A DNA stretch of 64,000 bases from Promicromonospora sp. Populi (GCF_041081105.1 NZ_CP163528.1:124001-188000), one strand, 5' to 3'; numbered from the stretch's first letter, positions 8,034-16,342 are shown. The notes: generated from the letters alone by a model not told the origin. A program made the numbers and translations.

Positions 8034-9153
8034 GAATGTGCTGCGCGCGTCGTTGGGCCTGGCCACGGCCGTCGCCCTCGCCGGCTGCGCCGCGTCGTCC
8101 GGCGAGTCCGAGGCCGACGGGCTCACCCCGGTCACCCTGCAGCTGCAGTGGGTGGCGCAGGCCCAGTTCGCCGGGTACTACGCCGCCGTCGACCAGGGCT
8201 ACTACGCGGACGAGGGCCTGGACGTCACCATCCAGGAGGCCGGCACCGACACCGTGCCGATCGACGTGCTGGCCGCCGGCGACGCCGACTACGCGATCTC
8301 CTGGGTGCCGAAGGTGCTCGGGTCCATCGAGCAGGGCACCGAGGTGACGAACGTGGCGCAGGTGTTCGAGCGGTCGGGCACGCTGCAGGTCGCCTTCGCG
8401 GACGCCGGGATCACCGAGCCGGCCGACCTCGCGGGCAAGACGGTGGGCTCCTGGGGCTACGGCAACGAGTGGGAGCTGTTCGCCGGCATGCAGGACGCCG
8501 GGATCCAGACCCCGGACGACATCGAGCTGGTGCAGCAGGCGTTCGACATGAACGGGTTCCTCGCCGGTGACATCGACGCCGCCCAGGCCATGACGTACAA
8601 CGAGTACGCCCAGATCCTGGAGACCGTGAACCCCGACACCGGCGAGCTGTACCAGCCGGAGGACCTCGAGGTCATCAACTGGAACGACTACGGCACGGCC
8701 ATGCTCCAGGACGCGATCTGGGCCGACACCGCCCGCCTGGCCGACGACGAGGCGTACGCCGGCACCACCGTCGGCTTCGTCAAGGCGTCCCTGAGGGGGT
8801 GGGCCTACGTCCGCGACAACCCCGAGGAGGCGGCCGGGATCGTCACCGCCGCAGGCTCGACCCTCGGCGCCTCGCACCAGCTCTGGCAGGCCAACGAGGT
8901 GAACAAGCTGATCTGGCCCTCCACCAGCGGCATCGGCACGATCAACGCCGACCAGTGGGACCAGACCGTGCAGATCGCGATGGGCACACAGAACGAGACC
9001 GGCGCGACCGTCATCTCCGCCGAGCCGCCCGAGACCGCCTACACCAACGAGTACGTCGAGCAGGCGCTCGCCGAGCTCACCGAGGAGGGCGTGGACGTCC
9101 GGGGTGAGGAGTTCGAGCCTCTGGACGTACAGCTCACCGAGGGCGGTAGCTGA
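8023..9153 (+). CDS. NMT1/THI5-like ABC transporter substrate-binding lipoprotein
   Basis: 376-residue secreted binding protein. The N-terminus is a lipoprotein signal with lipobox LAGC near residue 22. The mature domain opens VTLQLQWVAQAQFAGYYAA, the hallmark of the NMT1/THI5-like family that binds pyrimidine-like or flavin-like ligands, and continues with YYADEGLDVTI and the GSWGYGNEWE ligand-loop segment. As the last gene of the operon it gives the importer its specificity: probably a hydantoin, dihydropyrimidine or related heterocycle, judging from the three enzymes upstream. A GC-rich hairpin follows 10 bases after the stop. Confidence 0.9.
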   Translation: MHGKNVLRASLGLATAVALAGCAASSGESEADGLTPVTLQLQWVAQAQFAGYYAAVDQGYYADEGLDVTIQEAGTDTVPIDVLAAGDADYAISWVPKVLGSIEQGTEVTNVAQVFERSGTLQVAFADAGITEPADLAGKTVGSWGYGNEWELFAGMQDAGIQTPDDIELVQQAFDMNGFLAGDIDAAQAMTYNEYAQILETVNPDTGELYQPEDLEVINWNDYGTAMLQDAIWADTARLADDEAYAGTTVGFVKASLRGWAYVRDNPEEAAGIVTAAGSTLGASHQLWQANEVNKLIWPSTSGIGTINADQWDQTVQIAMGTQNETGATVISAEPPETAYTNEYVEQALAELTEEGVDVRGEEFEPLDVQLTEGGS

Positions 9154-9162
9154 TCAACGCCC

Positions 9163-9199
9163 CCGCCGCCCGCTGGATCGAGCCGACGGCGGGCGGCGG
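9163..9199 (+). terminator. Hairpin terminator after the pyrimidine operon
   Basis: Perfect 11-bp inverted repeat, arms 9163-9173 and 9189-9199, loop 15 nt, starting 10 bases after the binding-protein stop. There is no T-run, as is common in high-GC actinobacteria. It separates the operon from the leaderless SDR gene. Confidence 0.65.
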
Positions 9200-9219
9200 C
9201 TGAGAGCTACAGTGCCGCC

Positions 9220-10059
9220 ATGAGCGACAGCGCCACCCCTGAGACAGTCACCCCGACGCGTGCCGAGACTGGTTCTGAGACCGGTTCCGAGACCAGGCCG
9301 GCCCGGCGCGCCCTGGTGACCGGGGCGTCGTCGGGCATCGGCGCCGCCACCGTGCGCCGGCTGCGCGCCGACGGCTGGGACGTCGTGGCCGCCGCCCGCC
9401 GCGCCGACCGCCTGAAGGAGCTCGCCGCGGAGACCGGCTGCGAGGTCTACCCGCTGGATGTCACCGACGACGACGCCGTGGCCGCCCTCGCGGCTCACCT
9501 CGCCGCCACCGGCGGGCTCGACGCCGTGGTGAACAACGCGGGCGGCGCGTTCGGCCTGGACCGCGTGGAGGATGCCGACGTCGACGACTGGCGCCGCATG
9601 TTCGAGGTCAACGTGCTCGGCACGCTACGTGTCACCAAGGCCGTGCTGCCGCTGCTGCGCAAGGCCGGCGCTACCCGGGGCGTGGCCGACGTCGTGAACC
9701 TCACCTCCACCGCCGCCCAGGGCGCCTACGAGGGCGGCGCCGGGTACACGGGCGCCAAGCACGCGGAGCACATGCTGTCCCAGACGCTGCGCTGGGAGAT
9801 CGCCGGCGAGCCCGTGCGCGTCATCGAGGTGGCCCCGGGTGCCGTGGCCACCGAGGAGTTCGCCCTCGTCCGGTTCGACGGCGACGCCGCGAAGGCAGCC
9901 GCCATCTACGAGGGCTACACGCCCCTGGTCGCCGCCGACATCGCCGACACCATCGCCTGGACCCTGACCCGCCCCGACCACGTCAACATCGACCTGGTGA
10001 CCATCCGGCCGCGCGCGCAGGCGCACAACTCGAAGATCGTGCGCGGCACAGGGATCTGA
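9220..10059 (+). CDS. Short-chain dehydrogenase/reductase (SDR), NADP-type
   Basis: 279-residue Rossmann oxidoreductase. It shows the cofactor loop TGASSGIGAAT (about residues 35-45), an Arg pair after beta-2 (AARRADRL) that favours NADP(H), the NNAGG motif, and the catalytic Tyr-x3-Lys in YTGAKHAEH with Ser in NLTSTAAQ. The first 30 residues are a low-complexity Thr/Glu tail of doubtful value. The hexamer TACAGT ends exactly six bases before the ATG, so the mRNA probably starts at the ATG. It resembles the YdfG/serine-3-dehydrogenase group (3-hydroxy acid or serine-type alcohols). The substrate is unknown. Confidence 0.88.
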   Translation: MSDSATPETVTPTRAETGSETGSETRPARRALVTGASSGIGAATVRRLRADGWDVVAAARRADRLKELAAETGCEVYPLDVTDDDAVAALAAHLAATGGLDAVVNNAGGAFGLDRVEDADVDDWRRMFEVNVLGTLRVTKAVLPLLRKAGATRGVADVVNLTSTAAQGAYEGGAGYTGAKHAEHMLSQTLRWEIAGEPVRVIEVAPGAVATEEFALVRFDGDAAKAAAIYEGYTPLVAADIADTIAWTLTRPDHVNIDLVTIRPRAQAHNSKIVRGTGI

Positions 10060-10183
10060 CGGCCGGGCCGGTCGCGCTCGGGCCTTTTCGTAGCGCCGGA
10101 CGATGGGGAGTGTTACCCATGGTCATGGCGCTGTTCGGCGTCGTACGTTCAACAGCGACGATCTCCGGCGAAGGGGCGCTGAC

Positions 10184-11188
10184 ATGATGTACGGGTCGGA
10201 CATCGAGGCGCTCCGCAGGCTCGGCGAGCTGCTGCAGCAGAACGCGGAGACGCTGGAGAGCCACATCGCCGTGATCGGCAAGCAGGTGGTTGGCGTCCCC
10301 TGGTTCGGACCCACGGGCGGGATGTTCGAGGAGGAGTGGTCCGCTCTCCATCTCCCCGGGATGCGGGCCGCGGCCGAGGGGCTACGCACCGCCGCCCAGG
10401 CGGCCGCGCGCAACGCGGACGCGCAGGAGGGAACCAGCGCGGACCTCGGCAGCACGGGATCCAGCGGTTCGGGCAGCACCGGATCGGGCGGTTCGGGCAG
10501 CACGGGATCGGGCTCGGGGCACGGGTCGAACGGCGAGGCGGACAACGAGACCCCGCCGCCAGGACCGGTGCCGCTCGAGGACCGGAAGCCGACCGGCGAG
10601 ATCCTGGACGAGTACCAGGTCTCCGACGCGAAGCTGATCGAGTGGGAGCCGGGGTGGCCGGCGAGCATGTTCACCGATCCGGTGAGCGTCACCGAACGTG
10701 AAGGGCAGATGCTCGACGACCTGTCGCTGGGCGAGAAGAGCGACTTCAGCGACATCAAGGACGACGCGTTCGGGGCGGCTGACGACCGGTTCCCGTCGGA
10801 CGACCAGAACGACGACCAGAACGACGCGTTCCGGCACGCCTACTGGAACGCCCTGATGACCTCCCGTTACGGTGAACAGTGGGCGGAGGACTACGGCACC
10901 GCCCACGAACAGAGACCGGGAAACCCGGCATCACGCGAGGCCATGGACCTGTACAACAACGAGGTTGGCCGGCGGATCGCCGCCGAGAACCCGGACGCGA
11001 GCTCCGAGGAGCTCGCGGGTCTTGTGGAGCAGGCGGTGCGGAACGGGGAGATGGTCGTCGTGGGACCGGACGGGCAGTCGCTCGTGTACTCCGACCAGAT
11101 CGCGCCAGGAGAGACCGGCGACGCGGGCAACGACGAGCCGGCCGAAGGCCACGATCCCGACTTCAACGATGTGGACGCAGAGTCTTGA
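10184..11188 (+). CDS. WXG100-like N-terminus + Gly/Ser linker + DUF6973-like C-terminal domain: candidate type VII-secreted toxin
   Basis: 334 residues from ATG 10184 (GAAGGGG upstream; a longer in-frame start has no site). Residues 1-90 are helical with the WXG100-type Trp-x-Gly turn (VPWFGPTGGMFEEEW) and a Leu-rich helix after it. Residues about 90-125 are a Gly/Ser linker, then an acidic proline-rich spacer. The C-terminal about 110 residues carry DAFRHAYWNALMTSRYG, a following AHE and MDLYNNEVGRRI, the conserved His/Asn/Arg pattern of the DUF6973 family found at the ends of secreted polymorphic toxins. The gene overlaps the next one (small lipoprotein) by four bases, as toxin-immunity pairs do. 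Toxin function is inference; no catalytic mechanism is claimed. Confidence 0.75.
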   Translation: MMYGSDIEALRRLGELLQQNAETLESHIAVIGKQVVGVPWFGPTGGMFEEEWSALHLPGMRAAAEGLRTAAQAAARNADAQEGTSADLGSTGSSGSGSTGSGGSGSTGSGSGHGSNGEADNETPPPGPVPLEDRKPTGEILDEYQVSDAKLIEWEPGWPASMFTDPVSVTEREGQMLDDLSLGEKSDFSDIKDDAFGAADDRFPSDDQNDDQNDAFRHAYWNALMTSRYGEQWAEDYGTAHEQRPGNPASREAMDLYNNEVGRRIAAENPDASSEELAGLVEQAVRNGEMVVVGPDGQSLVYSDQIAPGETGDAGNDEPAEGHDPDFNDVDAES

Positions 11189-11640
11189 CCCCTTCTCGGC
11201 CGCCTTTCCCGACCGCCGCCGCGCTCTCGGTCTTGCTGACCGGCGCACTGACAAGCTGTTCGATCCTCGGAGGAGACATGCCCGATCTGACGTTTGACGC
11301 AGCCGTGAACGACGCGATCATGCAGGTTGCCCAAGAGGGCACGACAGTGCCGGTGAGCGACGTCGTCGACGTCGCGTGGGACGAGGCCGCGCTCTTCGCC
11401 GAGGGTGCCCAGGTGTCGGCGATCGAGGAGCTCGTCGGGGAGACCGGGCTGAAGGGCGAGCGCTACGTCTCGTCCCCGAGCCTGATCGTGCTCCGCAACG
11501 ACGGCGAGGTTGTCAGCCTGATCGGCGCTACCGCTGACGTCTTCGACGGCGAGTACGGAGTGCTGCTCGGCTCCGACGCGGTCCTGGCGCCCGAGCAGCG
11601 CGACGTAGGCCTCGTCGTCCTCACAGCCGGCTCTCGCTGA
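11185..11640 (+). CDS. Small lipoprotein overlapping the toxin-like gene; candidate immunity protein
   Basis: 151 residues from TTG 11185, whose last two bases begin the upstream TGA (TTGA overlap). The N-terminus is a signal peptide with lipobox LTSC near residue 26. The mature protein is acidic with three short beta-rich stretches (TTVPVSDVVDVAWDEAALF, GERYVSSPSLIVLRNDGEV, YGVLLGSDAVLA). It reminds me of no catalytic family. A membrane-anchored acidic partner coupled to a secreted toxin candidate fits an immunity protein, but this rests on context only. The rare TTG start and the coupling suggest it is made at a fixed ratio to its partner. The stop codon lies inside the left arm of a long hairpin. 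Confidence 0.65.
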   Translation: MTPSRPPFPTAAALSVLLTGALTSCSILGGDMPDLTFDAAVNDAIMQVAQEGTTVPVSDVVDVAWDEAALFAEGAQVSAIEELVGETGLKGERYVSSPSLIVLRNDGEVVSLIGATADVFDGEYGVLLGSDAVLAPEQRDVGLVVLTAGSR

Positions 11641-11704
11641 CTTCGGTCCGTTGCGCTGAGATCGGTCAATCAACCGACCGATCTCAGCGCAAGGGACCGA
11701 AGTC
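11639..11704. terminator. Long inverted repeat (29-bp arms) after the lipoprotein gene
   Basis: Arms 11639-11667 and 11676-11704 pair over 29 bp with a single mismatch around an 8-base loop. The TGA stop of the lipoprotein is inside the left arm. It is expected to stop transcription and possibly protect the 3' end. It is one of three unusually long, sequence-unrelated hairpins in this window. Confidence 0.7.
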
Positions 11705-11737
11705 GCGCCCCAGCGGCTGCAAGGGACCGAAGTCGCG
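11689..11737. repeat. 19-bp direct repeat beside the long hairpin
   Basis: The 19-base string at 11689-11707 (within and just past the hairpin's right arm) recurs exactly at 11719-11737, a 30-base step. It looks like a partial duplication of the hairpin arm. No gene is involved. Confidence 0.8.
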
Positions 11738-11819
11738 CGCCGGCCGGCCGCTCCTTACAGGGTCGTGACAGTCCCGCGCCTGCCTCGGCATGCAGCGGCC
11801 GGCGTGCCAGGCTGAGCGT

Positions 11820-13388
11820 ATGACCCAGGCACTGGAACGCCCCGCCAGCCCGCAGGCGGACGGCTCCCCGCACGACGCCAGATGGGCCGCCCTCGCCGGA
11901 GTCGTCGCAGGCGCCGCCGGCCTGGCCGTCGCCGAGCTCGTCGCAGCCCTGGTTGCGCCCGGCGCGAGCACCCTGTTCGCCGGCGGCGCCGCCGTGATCG
12001 ACATCGTGCCTGGGTGGCTCAAGGACCTGGCCGTCCAGCTGTTCGGCACCAATGACAAGGCGGTGCTGCTCGGGACGATGGGCGTGGTGCTGGCCGCCGG
12101 GGCGGCGTTCGCGGGGGTGCTGGAGCTCCGGCGTCCGCCGGTGGGCGCTCAGGTCGTAGCGGGGGTCGGCGTGATCGGGGCGATCGTCGCGGCCCTGCGC
12201 CCGGACGGGACGCCGCTGTGGGCCCTGCCCAGCCTCGTCGGGCTCGGCGGCGCCGTGGTCGTGCTGCGGATGGCCGTGGCCAGGCTGCGGCCGGTGGACC
12301 GGCGGGCGGAGTCGATCACCGCGATGGACCGGCGCGGGTTCCTGACGGTCACCGGTGTCGCCGCGGGTGTGGCCGTGCTGGCGCTCGCGGGCTCGCGCCT
12401 AGTGTCGGCGGGCTCGTCGGCGGTGAGTGCCATCCGCGAGCGGATCAGCCTGCCCGGGGCACGGACAGCGGCGCCCGCGGTGCCGGCGGGAGCCGATCTG
12501 GAGCTGACCGGACTGACCCCGTACGTCACGCCGAACCCGGACTTCTACCGCATCGACACGGCGCTCCTGGTTCCGCAGATCGACCCGGCGGAGTGGTCGC
12601 TCCAGGTGCACGGCCTGGTGGACGAGCCGTTCACGATCACCTGGGACGAGCTCCTCGCCCTGCCGCTCGAGGAGCACTACGTGACCCTCGCCTGCGTGAG
12701 CAACACCGTGGGCGGCGACCTCATCGGCAACGCCCTGTGGCTCGGCTACCCGATCCGCGCCCTGCTGGAGCGCGCCAAGCCCCGGGCGGGCGCCGACATG
12801 GTGCTCTCCAGCAGCGACGACGGCTTCAGCGCGGGGACGCCGCTGGACGTGCTGCAGGATCCGGACCGCGCCAGCCTGCTCGCCGTCGGCATGAACGGCG
12901 AGCCGCTGCCGATCGACCACGGCTTCCCAGCGCGGCTCGTCGTGCCCGGCCTGTACGGGTACGTGTCGGCCACCAAATGGGTCACCTCGCTGGAGGTCAC
13001 CACCTTCGACGCCGACCAGGGTTACTGGACGCCGCGCGGCTGGTCCGCGCTGGGGCCGATCAAGCTCGAGTCGCGCATCGACGTGCCGCGCGGCTCCGCT
13101 CCTGCCGGAGCCGTGACGGTAGCCGGCGTCGCCTGGGCGCAGCACACGGGCATCAGTGCGGTGGAGGTCCGGGCCGACGACGGCGACTGGGTCCCCGCCG
13201 AGCTCGCCGAGACGGTGGGCTCGGACACGTGGCGCCAGTGGCGGGCCTCGATCGACCTGGCTGCGGGCAACCACACCCTGGCGGTCCGGGCCACGGACAC
13301 CGACGGGCTGGTTCAGACCGACCAGGAGGCGCCGCCGGCCCCCGACGGCGCCACGGGCTGGCACACGGTGACGGTGTCGGTCGGCTGA
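11820..13388 (+). CDS. Membrane-anchored molybdopterin-dependent oxidoreductase (sulfite-oxidase family)
   Basis: 522 residues. The N-terminal third has about four membrane helices, then MDRRGFLTVTG, a twin-arginine-like element before another hydrophobic helix. The catalytic sulfite-oxidase/YedY-type domain follows (LTPYVTPNPDFYRIDTALLV onwards) with the molybdenum-ligating Cys in YVTLACVSNTVGG. The last about 90 residues match the Mo-co dimerisation, Ig-like domain. The catalytic part should face outside the membrane. The natural substrate is unknown (methionine sulfoxide or other S/N-oxides are typical for relatives). CAGGCT ends six bases before ATG 11820, consistent with a leaderless start, so the reading that begins 10 codons earlier was not used. 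Confidence 0.88.
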   Translation: MTQALERPASPQADGSPHDARWAALAGVVAGAAGLAVAELVAALVAPGASTLFAGGAAVIDIVPGWLKDLAVQLFGTNDKAVLLGTMGVVLAAGAAFAGVLELRRPPVGAQVVAGVGVIGAIVAALRPDGTPLWALPSLVGLGGAVVVLRMAVARLRPVDRRAESITAMDRRGFLTVTGVAAGVAVLALAGSRLVSAGSSAVSAIRERISLPGARTAAPAVPAGADLELTGLTPYVTPNPDFYRIDTALLVPQIDPAEWSLQVHGLVDEPFTITWDELLALPLEEHYVTLACVSNTVGGDLIGNALWLGYPIRALLERAKPRAGADMVLSSSDDGFSAGTPLDVLQDPDRASLLAVGMNGEPLPIDHGFPARLVVPGLYGYVSATKWVTSLEVTTFDADQGYWTPRGWSALGPIKLESRIDVPRGSAPAGAVTVAGVAWAQHTGISAVEVRADDGDWVPAELAETVGSDTWRQWRASIDLAAGNHTLAVRATDTDGLVQTDQEAPPAPDGATGWHTVTVSVG

Positions 13389-13404
13389 CCGGAGACCGCC
13401 GGGC

Positions 13405-13881
13405 TCAGCACAGGTCGGCGGCGTCGACGGGCGCCGTAGCGGTCTCCAGCAGCTCGTGAAGCTGGTCGCGCTGCTTCGGGTCGAGCGCCTCGAAGACCTC
13501 GTCCTCGACGGCGGAGAGTGCGGTCTCCGCCTGGCAGAGCAGGCTGTTGCCCGCGTCTGTCAGGGAGACGACGTGCCGACGGCGGTCCTCCGTCGAGCGG
13601 CGCCGCTCGACCAGGCCCTTGCCCTCGAGCTCGTTGAGCAGGCCGACGATGTTGGTGCTGTCGAGCACGAGCGCCGTGGCAAGGTCGCGCTGCGTGACGT
13701 CGCCCCGGGTGCGGAGCACGGTGAGGGCGACGAGGTGCCGGGGGCGTAGGTCGAGGGGGACCAGCGCGGACTCGGAGCGCCGGCGAAGGTGGCGTGCGAG
13801 GTAGTCGATGAGCGCGCCCGACCGTCTTATGGACTGGTCCAGGACTGGTGGCTCATCCACGGACATCTCCTTCGTCGTCAC
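13405..13881 (-). CDS. MarR-family transcriptional regulator
   Basis: About 158 residues. The winged-helix core is clear: LRPRHLVALTVLRTRGDVTQ, then the recognition helix LATALVLDSTNIVGLLNELE, then the wing KGLVERRRSTEDRRRHVVSL. The start is placed at GTG 13881 (VTTKEMSVDEPP); ATG 13866 is the alternative, but it sits directly against the purine-rich GAAGGAG. It lies downstream of, and on the same strand as, the azoreductase gene, so it probably controls that gene. It is convergent with the molybdopterin oxidoreductase (16 bases between stops). Confidence 0.87.
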   Translation of the reverse strand: MTTKEMSVDEPPVLDQSIRRSGALIDYLARHLRRRSESALVPLDLRPRHLVALTVLRTRGDVTQRDLATALVLDSTNIVGLLNELEGKGLVERRRSTEDRRRHVVSLTDAGNSLLCQAETALSAVEDEVFEALDPKQRDQLHELLETATAPVDAADLC

Positions 13882-13949
13882 GACCCCGCACCACCACACT
13901 ACGGGAGCGCGGGGCCGTGACGTGCGCAATTACGCGGTGGGCAGCCCGC

Positions 13950-14597
13950 TCATGCGTTGGCCGCGACGGGGGCCCAGAGCTCGTCGATGGCGGCCTCGGC
14001 CTGGCGGCGGCTCTCCTCGGCCAGCGGGACCAGCCCGGACATCGCGGGGGTCACGGGAGCGAGCGTGAGCTCGGTGGTGATGAAGCGCGGCTCGATCCCG
14101 GTCATCGCCAGGCCGTGCGGGAGCCAGGCCGTCGCATGGTCCCAGCCGTGCCGCGGGGCGCCCTCGGCGTACCCGCCGCCGCGCGACACGATGACGACGA
14201 AGTCGCGACCGCCCAGCAGCCCTTCCCGGGTCTCGGGGTCGAAGGACAGCCCCGGTGCGATCAGGTGGTCCACCCAGGACTTCACGGTGCTCGGCGCGCC
14301 GTAGTTGTAGATGGGCAGACCGAGCACGACGGCGTCGGCGGCCGCGATCTCGCCGACGAGCTCCCTGATCCGGGCCCAGGACTGAGCCTGTGCCGTGGTG
14401 TGCTGCTCGGGCGGCAGGCCGCGGCTGAGGTTGGCGGTGTTGTCGAAGTGCGGCACGGGGTCGGCGCCGAGGTCGCGGTAGGTCACCGCGCCGTCCGGGT
14501 GCGCGGCGCGCCAGACGTCGGTGGCGCGGGCGGTCAGCTGTCTGCTGACTGAGCGGTCACCCTGGATGCTCGCGTCGATCTGCAGCAGTGTTGCCAT
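13950..14597 (-). CDS. azoR: FMN-dependent NADH-azoreductase / quinone reductase (AzoR-like)
   Basis: 215-residue flavodoxin-like NAD(P)H dehydrogenase. It starts with the phosphate-binding strand-loop LLQIDASIQGDRSVSRQL and has the FMN-contact motif LGLPIYNYGAPSTVKSWVDH and the downstream FVVIVSRGGGY loop. The family reduces quinones and azo compounds by two electrons as a defence against electrophiles. AGGAGG stands before ATG 14597. The MarR gene follows on the same strand. An 11-base palindrome (TGTGCAGCACA, 14659-14669) 60 bases upstream of the ATG could be the MarR operator. Confidence 0.9.
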   Translation of the reverse strand: MATLLQIDASIQGDRSVSRQLTARATDVWRAAHPDGAVTYRDLGADPVPHFDNTANLSRGLPPEQHTTAQAQSWARIRELVGEIAAADAVVLGLPIYNYGAPSTVKSWVDHLIAPGLSFDPETREGLLGGRDFVVIVSRGGGYAEGAPRHGWDHATAWLPHGLAMTGIEPRFITTELTLAPVTPAMSGLVPLAEESRRQAEAAIDELWAPVAANA

Positions 14598-14658
14598 GGT
14601 CGGGTCCTCCTGGAGGTCTCTCGGGTCCGGCTGGAGCAGCCTCCTTCGTCAATCATTT

Positions 14659-14669
14659 GTGCAGCACAG
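14659..14669. promoter_or_regulatory. Candidate MarR operator upstream of azoR
   Basis: Perfect 11-base palindrome TGTGCAGCACA about 60 bases 5' of the azoR start, in a locally AT-richer patch. It is placed where a MarR-type repressor of azoR would bind. It is short, so chance is possible. Confidence 0.35.
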
Positions 14670-14796
14670 ACTATTTCCGGAGGGCGTGTGATGTGAGTCA
14701 CGCGCTCTCGTCGTCCTGGACCCGAGGCAGGAGGACCGATGATTCCCGGCGTGCGCCGTCGTCAGACATGGGAACGATGAGGTACGTGCCAAGCAC

Positions 14797-14827
14797 TTGA
14801 CCTCAACCATTGTTGAGGTACTGGAGT
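14797..14827 (+). promoter_or_regulatory. SoxR-type operator/promoter for the MFS gene
   Basis: CCTCAA-N6-TTGAGG (14801-14818) matches the SoxR box exactly. The box lies between a -35 TTGACC (14797-14802) and a weak -10 TGGAGT (14822-14827). The 19-base spacer is what MerR/SoxR activators need to untwist. The -10 ends six bases before the MFS ATG, so the transcript is probably leaderless. No soxR gene is in the window. Confidence 0.8.
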
Positions 14828-14833
14828 ACTCCC

Positions 14834-16339
14834 ATGCGCAAAGACCAGCCCGCCACCGACGTCGCCCCGCGTCTGCATCTCTCCGACCCGACCGTGCGGA
14901 CCTTCGCGCAGCTGCTGATGAACGTGCTGCTCGTGGGCGTCATCAACTTCACCGTGTGGTTCGCGATCACGTTCTTCGTGTTCCTGCAGACCCGGTCCGT
15001 GTTCGCGACCGGTGTGATCGCGGGACTGTTCCTCGTCGCCATGGTCGGCACGGGGGTGTGGTTCGGCAGCCTGGTGGACCACCACCGCAAGAAGACGGTC
15101 ATGCAGGTCTCCGCCGCGGTGTCGCTCGCCTTCTACGTGATCTGCCTGGTCATGTACCTCAGCACCCCGGCCGAGGCCTGGACCGACCCGGGCAGCGTGC
15201 GGCTCTGGGTGCTCATCGTGCTGCTCATGTGCGGGGTGATCGCGGGGAACCTCCGCTCGATCGCGCTCCCGACGGTGGTCACCGCCCTCTTCGACGAGAA
15301 CCTCCGGGACCGCGCGAACGGCCTGGTCGGGACCGTCACCGGCGTCTCGTTCCTGGTGACCTCGGTGATCAGCGGGCTGCTCGTCGCCTTCGACGGCATG
15401 CGCACGTGCCTGATCCTGGCCATCGGCATCCTCGCGGTCGCGCTGGTGCACATGCACTTCGTCAAGGTCCCCGAGGTGCTGTCGCACGCGGCGGCCGAGG
15501 GTGAGCCCCGGAGGGTCGACCTCAAGGGCACCATGAAGGTGGTCGGCCGCATCCCGGGAATGTGGGCGCTGATCGCCTTCGCCGCGCTGAACAACCTGCT
15601 GGGCGGCGCGTTCATGGCGCTCTTGGACGCCTACGGGCTCTCGATGATGTCGGTGCAGGTGTGGGGCTTCGTCTGGGGCGGGCTCAGCGCCCTGATGATC
15701 GTGTCGGGCCTGCTCATCGCCCGCACGGGCCTCGGGTCCAACCCGGTGCGCACCATCCTGCTGGTCAACATGGCGATGTGGGCCGTCACCGTCGTCTTCC
15801 CGATGCAGGCCTCCGTGGTCTGGCTGGTGGCCGGGCTGGCGGTCTACATGCTGGCCATGCCGTACATCGAGGCCTCCGAGCAGACGGTGCTGCAGAAGGT
15901 CGTGCCATACGAGCGCCAGGGCCGTGTGTTCGGGTTCGCGCAGTCGCTGGAGCAGGCGGCCTCGCCGCTGACGGCGTTCCTCATCAGCCCGCTCACCCAG
16001 TTCTTCTTCATCCCTTTCATGCGCGACGGCGGCACGGGCGCCCGCTGGATCGGTGACTGGTTCGGCACCGGCGACGCGCGGGGGATCGCCCTCGTGTTCA
16101 TCCTCATCGCGGTGCTCGGTCTGGTGCTGACGGGGTACGCGCTGTCGAGCAAGTACTACCGCCTGCTGAGCCGCCGCTACCGCGAGGCCCCGGGCGAGGC
16201 TCCGGGTGAGGACGCAGGCGAGGCCCCGGGCGAGGACGCGGGCGACGGCCCGGAGGATGACTCGCAGGGTGACTCTCCGCACGGCCCGGACGCCGACCCG
16301 GAGGCCACCGAGGTGTTTCCGGTTGCCGGCGCCCGGTAA
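14834..16339 (+). CDS. MFS transporter, probable SoxR-controlled exporter
   Basis: 501 residues with twelve hydrophobic segments. It has an MFS loop motif between helices 2 and 3 (GSLVDHHRKKTVM) and the RANGLVGTVTGVSFL segment of drug/enterobactin-type (TIGR00900/EntS-like) exporters. The last about 50 residues are an acidic Pro/Gly/Glu repeat tail (EAPGEAPGEDAGEAPGED) in the cytoplasm. The ATG at 14834 was preferred over an upstream TTG because the SoxR-type -10 ends exactly six bases before it. Regulation by SoxR would make it an efflux pump for redox-cycling compounds; the substrate is unknown. Confidence 0.88.
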   Translation: MRKDQPATDVAPRLHLSDPTVRTFAQLLMNVLLVGVINFTVWFAITFFVFLQTRSVFATGVIAGLFLVAMVGTGVWFGSLVDHHRKKTVMQVSAAVSLAFYVICLVMYLSTPAEAWTDPGSVRLWVLIVLLMCGVIAGNLRSIALPTVVTALFDENLRDRANGLVGTVTGVSFLVTSVISGLLVAFDGMRTCLILAIGILAVALVHMHFVKVPEVLSHAAAEGEPRRVDLKGTMKVVGRIPGMWALIAFAALNNLLGGAFMALLDAYGLSMMSVQVWGFVWGGLSALMIVSGLLIARTGLGSNPVRTILLVNMAMWAVTVVFPMQASVVWLVAGLAVYMLAMPYIEASEQTVLQKVVPYERQGRVFGFAQSLEQAASPLTAFLISPLTQFFFIPFMRDGGTGARWIGDWFGTGDARGIALVFILIAVLGLVLTGYALSSKYYRLLSRRYREAPGEAPGEDAGEAPGEDAGDGPEDDSQGDSPHGPDADPEATEVFPVAGAR

Positions 16340-16342
16340 GAT
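16337..16342 (+). promoter_or_regulatory. -10 element for the ileS T-box transcript
   Basis: TAAGAT overlaps the TAA stop of the MFS gene and would start the leader RNA near 16349, just upstream of the T-box Stem I. No convincing -35 is seen. Confidence 0.4.
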
